DNA of 64,000 bases from Kluyvera sp046569695 (lineage in GTDB: Bacteria; Pseudomonadota; Gammaproteobacteria; Enterobacterales; Enterobacteriaceae): contig NZ_JBKHUI010000007.1 in assembly GCF_046569695.1 (NCBI RefSeq), positions 124,001 to 188,000 on the forward strand, read 5' to 3'. Numbering within the stretch: position 1 is the first letter of the stretch; each line of letters begins with the position of its first letter. The notes beneath the pieces were generated by a model that was not told the DNA's origin, ran no database searches, and saw nothing but the letters and a program-made list of their open reading frames with translations. Of this stretch, positions 24,770-33,103 are shown piece by piece. A program made the position numbers and the translations under genes.

Positions 24770-27214
24770 ATGAACATGGGGTTTGACCTTTTCTCTCTTT
24801 TATCTTTCTTTTTTTATTTATCAGCAATATTCTTTTTTTGTAAGGGAACTGGCAGAGGAAGAGTAGGGTGTGTCATTTTTTTTCTGGTCACTGTATCTAC
24901 AGTGATATTCAGTATGTTTACCGGTAGTTACTTTGTTGCGAACTGGTTCACCGGGATTGGATTTGATGATTCGATATTGTACCATTTTAAGTATGGTGTT
25001 GAGGGGGCTGGCTACGCTGATTTCTACTTCTTAATATTTTTATTTTTTGTTCTGCAATTTATTTTCGCGGTCGCAATTGTTTTCTACCTTAGAACTTTTC
25101 TGCATAAATATCGATGTTACAAAAATGCTGTTTCTCAGATAGCCAAAGGCACAATAATGATATTTTGTGCCTTCGTGGTTCATCCCGCATCATCTAACTT
25201 ACTGTGGTATCTTTTTAATACTCAGTATTCTGATGATTTTATCGAGTATTTTATGCCTACTCAGGTTGATGAGATAGTTGAAAAACCAAAAAATATTATA
25301 TATCTATATCTTGAAAGCCTGGAGTATGGCTATATGGACGAATCCACTTTTCCTGGCTTGACCCCCGAACTGCACAAGATAGAAAAAGAAAGCGTATCAT
25401 TTACTAATATAGGACAAACGGTTGGCGCTAGCTGGACGATCGCTGGTATGGTCTCTAGCCAATGTGGACTACCGTTATTGACTACGTTTGCTAACGACCA
25501 CTTTAGTATTAGTAATTTTATGCCAAACGCAGTTTGCTTAGGTGATGTTTTGAAATCTAAAGGGTATCACCTTGAATATTTTGGTGGTGCGGACAGTGCT
25601 TTTGCCGGAAAAGGTCTATTCTATAAAAATCATGGTTTTCCTATTGTGAAGGGTAAGAATGAATTTACTAGAGATATTGTCGATGATAAATTTATTAATA
25701 GCTGGGGAATATCTGATGATAAGTTATATGAGTTATTGTTGTCACAAGTTAAAAAACTAAATGACCAGAATAAGCCTTGGGGGATGTTCTCAATTAATAT
25801 TGGTACTCATCAACCTGAAGGCTATCTTGCTCATTCATGCCAGGATGTGAAGTATGCAGATGGCAAAGATAAACTATTAAATGCGGTGCACTGTACTGAT
25901 ATGCTTATCGGTAAGTTGTACCGGTCATTGAAAAAGGCCGGCATATTGGATAATACGATGATCGTTTTGTCTTCAGATCATCTTGCTCCTGCTATGGTTC
26001 GCCCTTACCAGACGCTACAGAAAAAAGAACGGCATAACCTATTTATGATCGCTGGTGCTGGCATTAAGCCTTCAAAAAATGCACGACCTGGTACCACTCT
26101 TGATATTTCTCCAACATTATTACGTTTTTTAAACTATGGTTCTCATCCCATTGCTCTTGGCCGTGATTTAAATGGCACGATGCCGACATTGCCAGAACGT
26201 TTTCTGAGTGAGAAAGTGATTGATTTAAAAATGTTTGCCTGGCGAAAGATAATCGACTCAAAGTTTTGGGGATACCCTTCTTTAGAAAAGGTAGTTGCTG
26301 TCAACCAAACTGAACATCAGATTTCATTTGGTGGTCAATCTTATGCTTTCCCCTTACTGATCGGCTATGCTGAATCAGGAAAAGTTGAAAATATTTACTT
26401 TCGCTACGATGATCTAGTAGCCTATGGCGATAATAGTTTACTTCCCGCATTTTATTTATCTAATGATTTTGGTAACAGCCAACCATTTCTGTGGATTGAT
26501 CGCTGTATAGAAATCTCGACGTTAGCCCCCTCGGTGAAAAAATATGGCAATGACTATTGCTACTATAATGGGTCTTTGGCTTCGACCTACTCCACCGGTG
26601 TGATTTCGCAAGATACTCACACGATAAATGTGAGCCGCAATGATGGGCTATCCTATTCCAGAACTCAGGTCGATACCCGACGCAAGGAACTTAATGAGAA
26701 GAATATTATTCATTGGGGTGTTTTAAAATGGGATACACCCGAAACATTAAACCTACCAGGAACGGGCGTTATTGCCGTTGGCGAGAAGTCCCTTTTGCAG
26801 TACACAAATATCATTGGCGATGATTTTCCCAACCCCGGTTTAAACCTTTCCCGTATATCCTATAAGGTCGATTTAAAAAACGGTGTTATTTTACATACTG
26901 AAAATCTATCGAAAACGTCTTCCCGGCCGCTTGCTACTAAAGACAAACCGCCTGCCACAACGACAGTTGGCAAACAAATCGCTAAGAGTGAATGGACACC
27001 CCTGTTCTATATATTGGCAGGCAATATCGATGAAGAGAGTCGCGATTATGCTGAGCATCTACCTGAACATTTATCCGCTTCGCTGGTCCAGCGTCTAAAA
27101 CCAGGAGAGAGCTATATTGCGATCTGGGATAGAGACGCCAGCATGGTTTATGAAGACCATGGCCCGGCGGACCAGGCCATTGGCGTGAAGATTATCTTTA
27201 ATAAAGGACAATAG
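24770..27214 (+). CDS. OpgB/MdoB-like phosphoglycerol transferase (sulfatase superfamily)
   Basis: 814 residues from ATG 24770 with AAGG nine bases upstream. About four N-terminal membrane segments (residues 1-160) precede a periplasmic sulfatase/LTA-synthase-type domain: IIYLYLESLEYGYMDE near 190, TIAGMVSSQCGLPLL, FGGADSAFAGKG, NIGTHQPEG and VLSSDHLAP. These match OpgB of E. coli (763 residues), which moves phosphoglycerol from phosphatidylglycerol to osmoregulated periplasmic glucans. The C-terminal third is more divergent. The normal opgB maps elsewhere in E. coli, so this is probably a paralogue. Alternative substrates such as pilin cannot be excluded. It has its own promoter region after the terminator and ends just before mnmC. 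Confidence 0.82.
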   Translation: MNMGFDLFSLLSFFFYLSAIFFFCKGTGRGRVGCVIFFLVTVSTVIFSMFTGSYFVANWFTGIGFDDSILYHFKYGVEGAGYADFYFLIFLFFVLQFIFAVAIVFYLRTFLHKYRCYKNAVSQIAKGTIMIFCAFVVHPASSNLLWYLFNTQYSDDFIEYFMPTQVDEIVEKPKNIIYLYLESLEYGYMDESTFPGLTPELHKIEKESVSFTNIGQTVGASWTIAGMVSSQCGLPLLTTFANDHFSISNFMPNAVCLGDVLKSKGYHLEYFGGADSAFAGKGLFYKNHGFPIVKGKNEFTRDIVDDKFINSWGISDDKLYELLLSQVKKLNDQNKPWGMFSINIGTHQPEGYLAHSCQDVKYADGKDKLLNAVHCTDMLIGKLYRSLKKAGILDNTMIVLSSDHLAPAMVRPYQTLQKKERHNLFMIAGAGIKPSKNARPGTTLDISPTLLRFLNYGSHPIALGRDLNGTMPTLPERFLSEKVIDLKMFAWRKIIDSKFWGYPSLEKVVAVNQTEHQISFGGQSYAFPLLIGYAESGKVENIYFRYDDLVAYGDNSLLPAFYLSNDFGNSQPFLWIDRCIEISTLAPSVKKYGNDYCYYNGSLASTYSTGVISQDTHTINVSRNDGLSYSRTQVDTRRKELNEKNIIHWGVLKWDTPETLNLPGTGVIAVGEKSLLQYTNIIGDDFPNPGLNLSRISYKVDLKNGVILHTENLSKTSSRPLATKDKPPATTTVGKQIAKSEWTPLFYILAGNIDEESRDYAEHLPEHLSASLVQRLKPGESYIAIWDRDASMVYEDHGPADQAIGVKIIFNKGQ

Positions 27215-27220
27215 TACAGA

Positions 27221-27241
27221 GAGGGCTGTGAACTAGCCCTC
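27221..27241. terminator. Hairpin between convergent opgB-like gene and mnmC
   Basis: GAGGGCT pairs with AGCCCTC around a 7-base loop in the 35-base gap between the two convergent genes. The following T-tract is weak. It also marks the right edge of the island. Confidence 0.45.
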
Positions 27242-27249
27242 CCTTATCT

Positions 27250-29259
27250 CTACGCCTTTTTCTTTACTTCTTTGCCTTTCAGCAATTTGCGTACCCAAAG
27301 ACGGTTTGGGTTCAGCGCTGACAACGTTTCCGCATCCATTGGGATCGGTTCTTCGCTCATTTGTGCGGCCAGAATTTCCGCACAAAGCGGGGCAGAGCAT
27401 AGTCCGCGCGATCCGAGAGCGCTAATGAGGAATAAACCGCGATAGTAAGGGGCCGGGATTGCCGCTTCTTTATGGTTTGCAAGCTGTGCATAGGCGCTTA
27501 GTGTTGCGTTGTAGTCCGGTGCGTTGCCGATCATCGGCATATGATCGCGCGAAGCGCAGCGCACGCCACAGCGGGCATTCTTTGTGCTGACATCAATCGT
27601 CTTCGCCCACTCAGCATGTGGGAAGCAGTCAATCAGCCGTTGTCGATTTTGCTGTTGCTCGCTATCGCGATAGTCAATCTCATCACTGCCACGACGATAG
27701 CTGGCGCCGATACAGTGTTGCTGCGTTTGCGGAGCGTATGGGGTGAGATAGCCATCGTAGCATAATACCTGCTTAAGGGCTTTAAGCGACGGCGTGGTAT
27801 CAATATGGCTGACTTGACCGCTGACTGAATAGACTGGTAACGCCTCAGTTTGGGCAAAGGTATTGATCCGGTGCCCGTTTGCTAAAACCACCGTTTGATG
27901 ATGCGCTGTTTTGTTATGCGTAAAGGCTACCTGCCAACCGTCTTCCTGCTCTGTTAATGACGAGACGGTATGTTGGTAGACGGTATGCAATCCTTGCTGC
28001 TCGGCTAGCGTCAGAATTCCTGCGGTCAATTCGGCAGGGCATAACCAGCCGCCTTGCGGGTAGGTTATTCCACCACAGTCCGTTGCCACACCGGCTATCT
28101 GCTCAACCTCCTCAGCTTCCACCGCAGTTGCCAGCGCGGATGGAAGGTCTAATGACAACATTTGCGCTATCTTTTGCTGACTTTTCTCATCCCATGCCAA
28201 CTGCGTGACGCCGCACCAGTTGTGCGAGAAAGGGATTGGCAGTGCATCATAGAGACGACGAGCAAAAGTAAAGGCCGCCGGGAAAAAGCGGTTGATGCTG
28301 CCATCCTGTTTACTCAACAACGGGTATAGCGCTCCCTGACGGTTGCCCGAGGCTCCCTGAGCGGGTTTATCATCCGCGCAGTAGAGCGTCACCTGCCAGC
28401 CGCGACGAAGCAGCGCGAGCGCAAGTAGTGCGCTGGCAATCCCGCCGCCAATGATGGCGACTTCTCGCTTTTCTGTCCCTTTGCGTGCAAACCATGGGTT
28501 TTTTGATGGTGGCACTAAATCCTGCTCCATCCCCCCGCAGAGCATGTCGCGCTTACGCCCAAAGCCTTTCGTCTTGCGCATGGCAAATCCGGCCTCCTGC
28601 AAGCCACGGCGGACAAACCCTGCTGAGGTGAAGGTGGCAAGCGTACCGCCCGGTCTGGCGGTTCGCGCCATCGCGGCAAACAGCGTTGGGGTCCACATAT
28701 CCGGGTTTTTAGCGGGAGCGAAGCCATCAAGAAACCAGGCATCGACCTGCTGATTAAAACTGTCGTCGAGTTTGTCGGTGAGTTTGTTGATGTCGCCAAA
28801 CCATAAATCCAGCGTGACGCGCCCCCCGTCGAGCAGCAGGCGATGACAGCCTGCCAGCGGCAGCGGCCACTGCGCCTGGAGCTGTTCAGCCCATGGCGTC
28901 AGCTCCGGCCAGCGCTGATGCGCCAGACGCAAATCATCGGCTTTGAGCGGGAATTTTTCAAAACTGACGAAATGTAATCTTTGTAGCGTAGCGTCAGGAT
29001 GCTGGCGGCAAAAGGCATCGAACGCTTGCCACAGCGTCAGGAAATTGAGGCCGGTACCAAAACCACTTTCTGCCACTACAAACAGCGGGCGGGGATGGAT
29101 TGGGAAGCGTTCCTCGAGTTGATTACCGCCGAGAAAGACGTAGCGCGTCTCTTCCAGACCGTTGTCATTGGAGAAGTAGACATCATCAAAATCTCGGGAA
29201 ACAGGTGTACCCTCACTGTTAAATTCGAGGTTGGCAGATTGTATGGCGTTATGTTTCAC
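27250..29259 (-). CDS. mnmC: tRNA 5-methylaminomethyl-2-thiouridine biosynthesis bifunctional protein MnmC
   Basis: 669 residues from GTG at 29259, giving VKHNAIQSANLEF, which aligns with the E. coli start (668 residues). The longer frame to 29361 reads into the fabB regulatory region. The N-terminal domain is the SAM-dependent methyltransferase (VAESGFGTGLNFL near residue 66; DAWFLDGFAPAKNPDMW). The C-terminal domain is the FAD-dependent oxidoreductase (VAIIGGGIASALLALALL near 265). It makes mnm5s2U34 in the wobble position of several tRNAs. It is divergent from fabB, as in E. coli. Confidence 0.95.
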   Translation of the reverse strand: MKHNAIQSANLEFNSEGTPVSRDFDDVYFSNDNGLEETRYVFLGGNQLEERFPIHPRPLFVVAESGFGTGLNFLTLWQAFDAFCRQHPDATLQRLHFVSFEKFPLKADDLRLAHQRWPELTPWAEQLQAQWPLPLAGCHRLLLDGGRVTLDLWFGDINKLTDKLDDSFNQQVDAWFLDGFAPAKNPDMWTPTLFAAMARTARPGGTLATFTSAGFVRRGLQEAGFAMRKTKGFGRKRDMLCGGMEQDLVPPSKNPWFARKGTEKREVAIIGGGIASALLALALLRRGWQVTLYCADDKPAQGASGNRQGALYPLLSKQDGSINRFFPAAFTFARRLYDALPIPFSHNWCGVTQLAWDEKSQQKIAQMLSLDLPSALATAVEAEEVEQIAGVATDCGGITYPQGGWLCPAELTAGILTLAEQQGLHTVYQHTVSSLTEQEDGWQVAFTHNKTAHHQTVVLANGHRINTFAQTEALPVYSVSGQVSHIDTTPSLKALKQVLCYDGYLTPYAPQTQQHCIGASYRRGSDEIDYRDSEQQQNRQRLIDCFPHAEWAKTIDVSTKNARCGVRCASRDHMPMIGNAPDYNATLSAYAQLANHKEAAIPAPYYRGLFLISALGSRGLCSAPLCAEILAAQMSEEPIPMDAETLSALNPNRLWVRKLLKGKEVKKKA

Positions 29260-29336
29260 GTAAGTTACTCGTACGGCAAGGAGTCTGAGGATCTTAACGA
29301 TGCAGGCTCGATGGCGCAAATTTCTGCATAAAATTG

Positions 29337-29351
29337 CTGATCGGACTTGTT
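29337..29351. promoter_or_regulatory. FadR-like activator site upstream of fabB
   Basis: CTGATCGGACTTGTT matches the FadR consensus CTGGTCNGACCAGTT at most positions. FadR is the known activator of fabB in E. coli, and this sequence lies in the corresponding place. Confidence 0.6.
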
Positions 29352-29352
29352 C

Positions 29353-29370
29353 GGCGTACAAGTGTACGCT
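29353..29370. promoter_or_regulatory. FabR operator upstream of fabB
   Basis: GGCGTACAAGTGTACGCT is a near-perfect palindrome of the type bound by the unsaturated-fatty-acid repressor FabR in front of fabB. It lies directly next to the FadR-like site. Confidence 0.7.
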
Positions 29371-29419
29371 ATCTTGCGACTCGAAACTTTAAAATAGTGA
29401 TGACTTACAGAGGTATTGA

Positions 29420-30631
29420 ATGAAACGTGCAGTGATTACTGGCCTGGGTATCGTTTCCAGCATCGGTAGCAACCAGCAGGAAGTCCTGGCATCTCTGCGT
29501 GAAGGACGCTCGGGGATCACTTTCTCTCAAGAGTTCAAAGATTCTGGTATGCGTAGCCACGTATGGGGTAACGTCAAACTGGACACCACCGGTCTTATCG
29601 ACCGCAAAGTGGTCCGTTTCATGAACGATGCCTCTATCTATGCTTATCTCTCCATGCAGCAGGCGGTTGAAGACTCTGGCCTGAAAGCAGAAGATTATCA
29701 AAACAACCCGCGCGTAGGCCTGATTGCTGGCTCCGGTGGTTCTTCTAAAGCGCAGGTATTTGGTGCTGACGCAATGCGTAGCCCACGTGGCCTGAAAGCG
29801 GTGGGTCCATATGTTGTGACCAAAGCGATGGGCTCTGCGGTTTCGGCCTGCCTCGCTACGCCGTTCAAAATTCACGGTGTGAACTACTCCATCAGCTCCG
29901 CATGTGCTACCTCCGCACACTGTATCGGTAACGCGGTAGAGCAGATTCAGCTGGGCAAACAGGACATTGTTTTTGCCGGCGGTGGCGAAGAGCTGGGCTG
30001 GGAAATGGCCTGTGAGTTCGATGCGATGGGCGCACTGTCCACCAAGTACAATGAAACTCCAGAGAAAGCTTCCCGTACCTATGACGCGCACCGTGATGGT
30101 TTCATCATCGCAGGTGGCGGCGGTATGGTTGTGGTTGAAGAACTTGAACACGCACTGGCTCGCGGCGCGCATATTTATGCAGAAATCGTTGGCTACGGTG
30201 CGACGTCTGATGGCGCAGACATGGTTGCTCCATCTGGTGAAGGTGCAGTGCGCTGCATGAAGATGGCGATGCATGGCGTTGATACCCCAATCGACTACCT
30301 GAACTCCCACGGTACCTCTACTCCGGTAGGCGACGTGAAAGAACTGGGTGCGATTCGTGAAGTGTTTGGCGACAACAGCCCAGCAATCTCCGCAACCAAA
30401 GCAATGACCGGTCACTCTCTGGGTGCCGCTGGCGTGCAGGAAGCTATCTACTCTCTGCTGATGCTGGAACACGGCTTTATCGCCCCAAGCATCAACATCG
30501 ACGAGATGGACGAGCAGGCTGCTGGTCTGAACATCGTGACTGAACCAACCGACCGCGAACTGACTACTGTTATGTCCAACAGCTTCGGCTTCGGTGGTAC
30601 TAACGCCACGCTGGTCATGCGTAAGCTGTAA
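29420..30631 (+). CDS. fabB: 3-oxoacyl-[acyl-carrier-protein] synthase I (FabB)
   Basis: 403 residues, two or three shorter than E. coli FabB at the C-terminus. Beta-ketoacyl-ACP synthase I, elongating acyl-ACP and essential for unsaturated fatty acid synthesis. The catalytic Cys lies in SISSACATSAHCIG (about residue 163), with the two His residues in NSHGTSTPVGD (about 298) and KAMTGHSLGAAG (about 333). Cytoplasmic. Its control signals (FadR and FabR sites) are upstream and a terminator follows. Confidence 0.97.
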   Translation: MKRAVITGLGIVSSIGSNQQEVLASLREGRSGITFSQEFKDSGMRSHVWGNVKLDTTGLIDRKVVRFMNDASIYAYLSMQQAVEDSGLKAEDYQNNPRVGLIAGSGGSSKAQVFGADAMRSPRGLKAVGPYVVTKAMGSAVSACLATPFKIHGVNYSISSACATSAHCIGNAVEQIQLGKQDIVFAGGGEELGWEMACEFDAMGALSTKYNETPEKASRTYDAHRDGFIIAGGGGMVVVEELEHALARGAHIYAEIVGYGATSDGADMVAPSGEGAVRCMKMAMHGVDTPIDYLNSHGTSTPVGDVKELGAIREVFGDNSPAISATKAMTGHSLGAAGVQEAIYSLLMLEHGFIAPSINIDEMDEQAAGLNIVTEPTDRELTTVMSNSFGFGGTNATLVMRKL

Positions 30632-30649
30632 TTTTTACAGTTGGTGAGA

Positions 30650-30677
30650 AAAAGGAGCCTTCAGGCTCCTTTTTTTA
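30650..30677 (+). terminator. Rho-independent terminator of fabB
   Basis: AAAGGAGCC and GGCTCCTTT flank a TTCA tetraloop, followed by a run of T. Confidence 0.9.
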
Positions 30678-30840
30678 TGCGTTGACAATCGCCTGAAATA
30701 ACAGGCAAACTCCTGGCTCAACATTATCATCACGATAATGCGTAAGCGTTCAACGTCAACCAACGCACCTTAATCCTGATGATCAGGTAGAGGGGGCGTG
30801 GCCACAGTACCTCGCCTTACTCAGCATTCTGGAGTAAAGC

Positions 30841-32016
30841 ATGACAGCAGTAACTCAAACTGAACCAACATCTTCTTCGAACGGGTCGCTATTTCGCATC
30901 GCGTTTGCGGTGTTTCTGACCTATCTCACCGTTGGCATTCCGCTGCCGGTCATTCCACTATTTGTGCACCAGGAACTGGGCTACGGCAACACGATGGTGG
31001 GCATTGCCGTCGGTATTCAGTTCTTTGCAACCGTTCTGACGCGTGGCTACGCCGGGCGTCTGGCGGACCAGTATGGCGGTAAGCGCTCAGCATTGCAGGG
31101 GATGGCCGCCTGTGCGTTTGCCGGGGCTGCCTGGCTTGGCGCGGCGCTGCTTCCGGTGGACGCGATGGTTAAATTTGGCCTGCTTATCGTCGGGCGCTTA
31201 ATTCTGGGCTTTGGTGAAAGTCAGTTGTTAACCGGTACCCTGACCTGGGGGATGGGGCTGGTAGGGCCGAAGCAGTCCGGCAAGGTGATGTCCTGGAACG
31301 GCATGGCGATATTTGGTGCGCTGGCCGCGGGGGCTCCTTTGGGGCTGTTTATCAATGTGCACTACGGTTTTGCCGTGCTGGCTGGAGTCACGATGGCGCT
31401 GCCTCTGCTGGCCTGGGCCTTCAACGGCTCGGTGCGTAAAGTCGCCGCCATGGCCGGGGAGCGTCCGTCGCTGTTTAGCGTGATTGGCCTTATCTGGAAA
31501 CCGGGCATGGGATTGGCGCTCCAGGGCGTGGGCTTCGCGGTAATTGGCACCTTCGTATCGCTCTACTTTATGAGCAAAGGCTGGTCGATGGCCGGTTTCA
31601 CGCTGACGGCCTTTGGCGGCACCTTTGTGCTGGTGCGAATTCTGTTTGGCTGGATGCCGGATCGCTTCGGCGGCGTGAAGGTGGCCGTGGTCTCGTTGCT
31701 GGTGGAAACCGTGGGCCTCCTGCTGCTGTGGCAGGCACCGAGTGCATGGGTGGCGCTTTCCGGCGCGGCGCTGACCGGAGCCGGATGCTCGCTGATTTTC
31801 CCGGCGCTGGGCGTGGAAGTGGTAAAACGTGTGCCGCAGCAAGTTCGTGGGACAGCGCTGGGTGGCTATGCGGCGTTTCAGGATATCGCCCTGGGCGTAT
31901 CCGGGCCGCTGGCGGGGATGCTGGCGACCTCATTCGGCTATCCGTCCGTCTTCCTGGGCGGGGCGATTTCCGCCGTGCTGGGGATCGTGGTCACCCTCTG
32001 GTCATTCCGTAAGTAA
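30841..32016 (+). CDS. yfcJ: MFS transporter YfcJ
   Basis: 391 residues with about 12 membrane segments. It is a major facilitator superfamily exporter closely resembling E. coli YfcJ (392 residues), including TVGIPLPVIPLFVHQELG and the MFS loop motif GRLADQYGGKRSA between segments 2 and 3. Its physiological substrate is not settled; related proteins export arabinose-like sugars or drugs. The start ATG follows CTGGAG. It sits after fabB as in E. coli. The 160 bases upstream hold no gene that I can see. Confidence 0.93.
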   Translation: MTAVTQTEPTSSSNGSLFRIAFAVFLTYLTVGIPLPVIPLFVHQELGYGNTMVGIAVGIQFFATVLTRGYAGRLADQYGGKRSALQGMAACAFAGAAWLGAALLPVDAMVKFGLLIVGRLILGFGESQLLTGTLTWGMGLVGPKQSGKVMSWNGMAIFGALAAGAPLGLFINVHYGFAVLAGVTMALPLLAWAFNGSVRKVAAMAGERPSLFSVIGLIWKPGMGLALQGVGFAVIGTFVSLYFMSKGWSMAGFTLTAFGGTFVLVRILFGWMPDRFGGVKVAVVSLLVETVGLLLLWQAPSAWVALSGAALTGAGCSLIFPALGVEVVKRVPQQVRGTALGGYAAFQDIALGVSGPLAGMLATSFGYPSVFLGGAISAVLGIVVTLWSFRK

Positions 32017-32019
32017 TCG

Positions 32020-32757
32020 TTATTGCCCGGCTCCGCGCGTCTGAGGGCCGGCAACCGCTTTGCGCGGCAGGAAATATTTCACCTGGAATTCAAACATGTT
32101 GGTGTACAGAATCGAGTAATCGATAGGGTTCGACTGTTCATCAATGGCCTGTGTCTGCATACGGATAATCGGATCGAACGCGCTGATGTGCAGTAGTTTG
32201 GCCACGTCTGGTGACGGTAAAATAGGCTGAATAGACTCATAGCAGCCAAGAATTTTCACACCGCACTCATTCTCAATATACGCAAACTTCGACTTCTTCA
32301 TATGGGCGAGCGTCAGGTCCGGGAACCGACTGGCGGAGAGCCACGTCTCCTCAATCTGCATGGCAATATTGTCGATTAAACGCAGGCGCCTGGCGTAGTA
32401 GACTGGTTCGCCGAGCATCACCCGCAGGTTATTGGCAATCTCTTCAGAGGCGGTCTGTAGCTCAAACTTCAGGATCTGGCTGGTGGGGGTTTTGCCCTCG
32501 TTGCGGGCGATTTCGGTAAAGCTATCGAGATGGGTCACAGAGGCCTGAAAATGTTTATTCCGCAGATAGGTGCCTGAACCATGCCGCCGTTCAATCATCC
32601 CTTCCTCTTCTAGCGTCTTTAGCGCCTTGCGTAGCGTATTACGCGAAACATCATAATGCTCTGCCAACTCTTTTTCCGAAGGTAGAAGATCGCCGATATT
32701 GTAGATTGAGCTGTTTAATCTGTTTTTAAGCAGATTGATGACGTTCTGATAAACCAC
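32020..32757 (-). CDS. GntR-family transcriptional regulator (HutC/UTRA type)
   Basis: 245 residues from GTG 32757, which has a perfect AAGGAGG seven bases upstream. The N-terminal winged helix-turn-helix has the signature LLPSEKELAEHYDVSRNTLRKAL (split here for reading: LLPSEKELAEHY, then DVSRNTLRKAL). The C-terminal UTRA domain (about residues 75-230) binds small effectors, often phosphosugars. It is divergent from the EIIC gene and probably controls it together with the HAD phosphatase. The C-terminal codons (VAGPQTRGAGQ) are made of REP-like sequence, so the tail has probably been extended by a repeat. Confidence 0.88.
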   Translation of the reverse strand: MVYQNVINLLKNRLNSSIYNIGDLLPSEKELAEHYDVSRNTLRKALKTLEEEGMIERRHGSGTYLRNKHFQASVTHLDSFTEIARNEGKTPTSQILKFELQTASEEIANNLRVMLGEPVYYARRLRLIDNIAMQIEETWLSASRFPDLTLAHMKKSKFAYIENECGVKILGCYESIQPILPSPDVAKLLHISAFDPIIRMQTQAIDEQSNPIDYSILYTNMFEFQVKYFLPRKAVAGPQTRGAGQ

Positions 32758-33103
32758 TTTTGAACCTCCTTAAATCCTTTTTTAACAGTAGGTTACAAAT
32801 TCATCTCCGTAAAAATGCACCAACACGTTCAGTTATCAGTCAATTATTGAACAACTTTGGTGCCGTTAACTGTGATCGCAATGCAGGTTAAGAAAATTAA
32901 CAATTATTAAAGTGAACGTCAATGAGTGACATATTTTTGTGAAAGGAAATGGGATGCGAAATATATTATTAAATCGTGCTATTGGAATATCGATAAAGAT
33001 GAAGATTCAGGGCCGGATGGATAGTCAAACGGTGTTTTAATTGGCTCGCTAGCTATTGAGTAAATAATTATTTTTTATTTCATTGTAAAATTAAGGGACC
33101 ATT
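32758..33103 (+). promoter_or_regulatory. Divergent control region between gntR-type regulator and EIIC gene
   Basis: 346 bases. The first part must hold the regulator promoter and the operators. The second part contains a possible 28-codon leader ORF (32954-33040) and ends with AAGGGA before the EIIC ATG. No operator palindrome was identified with confidence. Confidence 0.5.
32954..33040 (+). CDS. Possible 28-residue small protein or leader peptide
   Basis: ATG 32954 has AAAGGA at 32942-32947 with six-base spacing, a stronger site than chance would suggest. The product begins MRNILLNRAIGISIKMKIQG and ends DSQTVF; it is basic with no recognised family. It lies 63 bases upstream of the EIIC gene. 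It could be a leader peptide or a small protein, or be a coincidence. Confidence 0.3.
   Translation: MRNILLNRAIGISIKMKIQGRMDSQTVF

Noticed and set aside
8720..27250. Search for integrase, transposase, tRNA or attachment repeats at the edges of the Tad island
   Set aside because: None was found by reading both edges; I do not call the island an integrative element.
29405..30472. 355-codon open frame on the minus strand across fabB
   Set aside because: Exact antisense shadow of the well-conserved fabB gene; no ribosome binding site and no protein-like motifs.
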